Source of the DNA: Tranzscheliella williamsii
Taxonomy: Eukaryota; Basidiomycota; Ustilaginomycetes; Ustilaginales; Ustilaginaceae
Direction: 5' to 3'
DNA length: 29,850 bases
Assembly: GCA_023212725.1 (NCBI GenBank)
Contig: JALBYF010000112.1
Span: 1-29,850 of the forward strand
Each line of letters opens with the position of its first letter. Position 1 is the stretch's first letter. A program made the translations under genes and the position numbers. This document shows positions 26,776 through 29,850 of the stretch, piece by piece. The notes under the pieces are model-generated. The model was given only the letters and a program-made list of their open reading frames with translations, had not been told where the DNA came from and searched no databases.

Positions 26776-29700
26776 CTAGCCGGATTTGGAAGCTGTGCCG
26801 CTGAGTTTTGATTGAACGGGCTCATCAGGATCGGCAAACCTCTTGGTTGGCCGTCGAGCCGCCGGAGGGGGTTTTGATTCCGTATCTGTCAACCAATCAG
26901 GATAGCGGCCCCTGATCTGGTTTTGAACGTGGTGAAAGTGATTCCAGATTTTCTGGTCTTGGCCACCAAGATTGCCAAAGGCTTTGTTGATGTTAGCGGC
27001 GGGATCCTGTTCCGGATGAGAATTGGCAAAGCCGAAGAGGAGGGGAACCACCCGGCGAGCCTCGGGTGTGAGGTCGCCAAGGATAGGGAACACCTCGGGT
27101 CCAAATCCGCTGATAGTAAGATGGTGCCTTGTCCTCGGTCCCCTTTCCTGTGCCGGCAGCTTCTCATACTTAGGTGCTGCGATCGGGGACCACAGATCGA
27201 TAAAGATCTCCAGACTTTCATCGACCTTCATGGTGGCAGATGCGTCGGGTGACCAGTCTGGTCCAAAGTAGCGGGTCGCGGTCACATCCATGCACCGGTT
27301 CTTGACCTGGATGGCCACGTAGGAGAGCTGGGATGGATCGAAAATGTCCTTGAAAGTAGGTCTTGACTGGGCTTTGTAGATCGGAATTACGGCATCCCAT
27401 CCGGCTTGGTTGGTTATGCTGACCACAGCCGCCTGGCTAGTCCAGAAGCCCGGCAGCTTTTGAACGCTTAGACCGCCGCCGCTGAGGCGGGATCCGCCCT
27501 GCCGAAGTTTGACCTTGTTGATCAAATGTTGCAGCATGAAGAAGTGCGTGAAGTTCACGTAGAATTCTGAAGCCCACGCCAACAAGCTTGCATAGGGGTC
27601 GAGGGTCTCTTCATCCGTGCTTTGTCGCAAGCCAAGAGGCAACAGTGTAGTCAACCAATCTTGCAGAGAAATCGGCAGACACTTTTGACCGTAGAGTTTG
27701 GCTTCGGAGAGTGGCTCTGATCCGGTCCTCCTGACATGTTGCGACAGTGTTTTAGCAGCAGCAATGTCCGCGGCCATGCTAAAAAGTAGACGTGTGCCTT
27801 CTTCGCCTTCCTCGCCCAGCATCAGACCAATGGTGCTGCGGGCGCTGGCAACGACTTGAATGGCATTGCTCCACATCAAAGTTGATGCAAGTACAGCCTC
27901 CTTGCACTTTCCGCGCATCAGAGAGGCGACTGCAAGGGACAGCGGCGGCTCTGAAGGCGTTGCGCTTTCGAAGGCATCAACGGAATCATACACCTTGACG
28001 ATCCATCGCAGGTAGGTTGACACCTGGCTTTGCAGGAAGGTGGTTTTCTTTGCCGCCAGCTGAACTCCTTGATGGCCGGCATAAGTGAGCGGAAGGCGTT
28101 GACCGATCATTGCCATCACCTGGGAGCCCTTCAAGGTTTTAGCATCCGTATGCTTCTGCGCCAGCCAATCAACCTCTCCAACTTGCGGTCCCAACAACTT
28201 TAGCAGGATGTTTGCCAAGTGGGGCCGCGGTACATCCCCGTCGATGCCAACCTTGCGGTAGAGGTTGGTGCTCCATAGAGATCTGCCCAACTTGCTTAGC
28301 ACCTCAGAGAGATCGGCAAAGGTAAGCTGCAGATTCCAGAGCCTCTGCTTAAAGATGTGGATCTCCTCGCTAAACCTCACATCGAGAGGTAAGGTGACAA
28401 AAGGGGGTACCAAATTGATCAAGGCGTCCTCACTGAGCCGGTTCGACACAAGTCTTGCCACTGAACCCGAGAGTGCCATGATGTTGGAGTCCGTATCGAT
28501 GAAGATAAGCCAAGTTCGTTTAGGCGACACCTCCCGCCAAAGCCTGCGCATCGTCGGTAGGATTGGCAGGATAGAAAGGCATTCATCGATCGCCAAGAAG
28601 AAGAACTGCTCCGACTGTAATGTCTCTGGGAGTAAATCTTCCAGCTCGTCGAGGTACGGCTTGATGTAGATTCGAGCAAAGTGACTAGCCAACTCATGAC
28701 GTTGTGTCATGCCTGCTGCAGAGCTCGTCGGCTCTTGCATATGCAATGATCGTGCCTTTTCGTCGATCTTTTCTAGTAAATGAGTACGAAAGCGAAGAAT
28801 CACGGGGCGGTCAGCATTCTTGCATGTGGATCCAGCGTTGTCCGGCTCATAGGGATCTGACTTTGGGCCCTCGGACGGGTCCGACCCAATGCTTGATGTC
28901 GCCTCGAATGAAGAATCCCATTCTGCTGGGCCTGAGAAGTGGGTGCCTCCTTCGCTGCACAGCTCCTCGTCGTCTCTCCCATCCGGAGAGAAGCGGTAGC
29001 CTCGCAGGAAGTCAGCGCCGGAGTGAACGGCGTCGGCAAATGTGCGGACGACCTTACACCAGCATCGTTGCACGTCTATATGGCGGCAAACAAGGGCATC
29101 CTCCTGCTGTCCTGGGAGTGGTTGAAAACACTCCGACTTGATCATGTACGTGCGCAGGTGACGTGCAAGTACATAGCAATAGGCCCCAAGCCAGCAGGCG
29201 ACCTTCTTGTGCTCCGCGTGATTGCCGGTGGTTGGATCGGATAAGAACTGGAGCACCGTCGTGTCGTTGGGCGGGAAAGACTGGCTTCCGTTGTCTTGCG
29301 GACGCGTGCAAACCATCAAGCCGGCCTGTTTCGCGCTCATTTGAATCTCCGTCTTACTTTTGCCGGTCCCTGAGGACTGAAGTACGGGAAATGCCTTGGC
29401 GTAAAGTCTCGATTCGCCGGGTGTGCAATTGATAGAGTTGTTGAGAGAGCGGATGTAGGCCTCGAGAAGGGCAGCGCCTAGGCCCAGCAAGGGGCTCGAA
29501 AAGTCATGACGTACTATGTCTTTGGTTTGACCTTCGATATATCTTGCCGGACGGCTTGGAAAGGCGTTATACAGGAAGTGCTTGAGGGCCGAGACATGTC
29601 GCACATTCACGATTTCTACGGCGCTTGTCCCATGAGGCAAGGAAACCGCTTTGTCGTCCCAAGTGCTGGGCAGGAGCGCCAGCTGTTCCTTGCCTTTCCA

Positions 29701-29778
29701 CTCTCTATTCGGGGTGGACGGCTTTGTTAAACTTGTGCGTCTGGTGGTCAACGCGCTTTGGTAGGATATGACGTTCAC
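26776..29778 (-). CDS. P-loop NTPase fused to PD-(D/E)xK-type nuclease (Crinkler-like), 5' partial
   Basis: The open frame has 1000 codons from a GTG. The next in-frame ATG comes only after the P-loop, and no minus-strand ATG lies between 29779 and the window edge, so the true start must be outside. By codon number, Walker A is QSSGTGKSK (~134-142) and Walker B is FFFLAIDEC with D398-E399. The following WLIFIDTDSNI and VPPFVTLPLD fit a STAND/Crinkler-type NTPase. Near the C-terminus, GWDAVIPIY (D795) and, 29 residues on, VAIQVKNR (Q824-x-K826) match the D...QxK core of restriction-endonuclease-fold nucleases. A basic, Pro-rich tail (KPPPAARRPTKRF) could be nuclear-localising. NTPase-REase fusions are known from Crinkler-like proteins of oomycetes and fungi thought to derive from transposon-encoded modules, and are implicated in conflict or effector roles. 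The function of this one is unproven. Confidence 0.8.
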   Translation of the reverse strand: MNVISYQSALTTRRTSLTKPSTPNREWKGKEQLALLPSTWDDKAVSLPHGTSAVEIVNVRHVSALKHFLYNAFPSRPARYIEGQTKDIVRHDFSSPLLGLGAALLEAYIRSLNNSINCTPGESRLYAKAFPVLQSSGTGKSKTEIQMSAKQAGLMVCTRPQDNGSQSFPPNDTTVLQFLSDPTTGNHAEHKKVACWLGAYCYVLARHLRTYMIKSECFQPLPGQQEDALVCRHIDVQRCWCKVVRTFADAVHSGADFLRGYRFSPDGRDDEELCSEGGTHFSGPAEWDSSFEATSSIGSDPSEGPKSDPYEPDNAGSTCKNADRPVILRFRTHLLEKIDEKARSLHMQEPTSSAAGMTQRHELASHFARIYIKPYLDELEDLLPETLQSEQFFFLAIDECLSILPILPTMRRLWREVSPKRTWLIFIDTDSNIMALSGSVARLVSNRLSEDALINLVPPFVTLPLDVRFSEEIHIFKQRLWNLQLTFADLSEVLSKLGRSLWSTNLYRKVGIDGDVPRPHLANILLKLLGPQVGEVDWLAQKHTDAKTLKGSQVMAMIGQRLPLTYAGHQGVQLAAKKTTFLQSQVSTYLRWIVKVYDSVDAFESATPSEPPLSLAVASLMRGKCKEAVLASTLMWSNAIQVVASARSTIGLMLGEEGEEGTRLLFSMAADIAAAKTLSQHVRRTGSEPLSEAKLYGQKCLPISLQDWLTTLLPLGLRQSTDEETLDPYASLLAWASEFYVNFTHFFMLQHLINKVKLRQGGSRLSGGGLSVQKLPGFWTSQAAVVSITNQAGWDAVIPIYKAQSRPTFKDIFDPSQLSYVAIQVKNRCMDVTATRYFGPDWSPDASATMKVDESLEIFIDLWSPIAAPKYEKLPAQERGPRTRHHLTISGFGPEVFPILGDLTPEARRVVPLLFGFANSHPEQDPAANINKAFGNLGGQDQKIWNHFHHVQNQIRGRYPDWLTDTESKPPPAARRPTKRFADPDEPVQSKLSGTASKSG

Positions 29779-29850
29779 AGTAGACAGCGATAGTTTACCT
29801 AATGCAAGTTGATACTAAATCTCAAGTGAGTCAATCGGTTCACAGAGTGA

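Noticed and set aside
1..29850. CRISPR array, bacterial operon or ribosomal RNA
   Set aside because: No spaced direct repeats of CRISPR form, no Shine-Dalgarno-led gene strings and no rRNA-like sequence; introns and mitochondrial presequences point to a eukaryote.

Overview
The window reads as nuclear DNA of a basidiomycete fungus, most likely a smut-type (Ustilaginomycotina) genome. The signs are long, mostly uninterrupted coding regions of moderate to high GC, a few short GT-AG introns of 75-91 nt, mitochondrial leader peptides, long Ser-rich low-complexity inserts, and a P-loop/nuclease protein of a type expanded in Basidiomycota. The genus assignment is inference; no marker gene in the window settles it.

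Layout from left to right. Positions 1-1285 hold a heptanucleotide minisatellite and a repeat-bearing intergenic stretch, followed by a full-length ABCC (MRP-type) transporter on + (1286-6052). Positions 6053-11267 form an accessory-looking segment. It contains about 2 kb with no recognisable gene but two hairpins, an NmrA-like NAD(P)-binding gene (8690-9631), a decayed coding region on - (about 9969-10553), and three copies of one dispersed repeat (two in tandem before the NmrA gene, one after it). An SDR oxidoreductase (11268-12038, +) closes this segment.

Positions 12822-23110 look like core genome. They carry a long coiled-coil protein with a dynein-adaptor-like CC1-box motif (-), the mitochondrial CDP-DAG synthase TAM41 (-, with a short last exon after an 80-nt intron), a small three-exon gene for a putative ubiquitin-fold protein with an acidic tail (-, first exon just ATG), and succinate-semialdehyde dehydrogenase (+). 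The last two are divergent. Succinate-semialdehyde dehydrogenase converges on an HSV2/WIPI3-4-type PROPPIN (23300-25948, -), and a marked GC-rich island covers the meeting 3' ends.

At the right end, the intergenic region upstream of the PROPPIN contains a complete small DNA transposon: 355 bp, 65-bp terminal inverted repeats that are 58/65 identical, and an 8-bp target-site duplication. The window ends in a 5'-truncated gene for a P-loop NTPase fused to a PD-(D/E)xK-type nuclease, an architecture known from Crinkler-like, transposon-derived effector proteins. The most interesting items are this NTPase-nuclease, the intact MITE-like element beside it, the repeat-flanked NmrA segment, the CC1-box coiled-coil protein, and the small split gene that no single open reading frame reveals. 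Most genes here are unrelated housekeeping functions and do not form a pathway; the NmrA/SDR pair is the only metabolic-looking neighbourhood and it has no cluster backbone enzyme.
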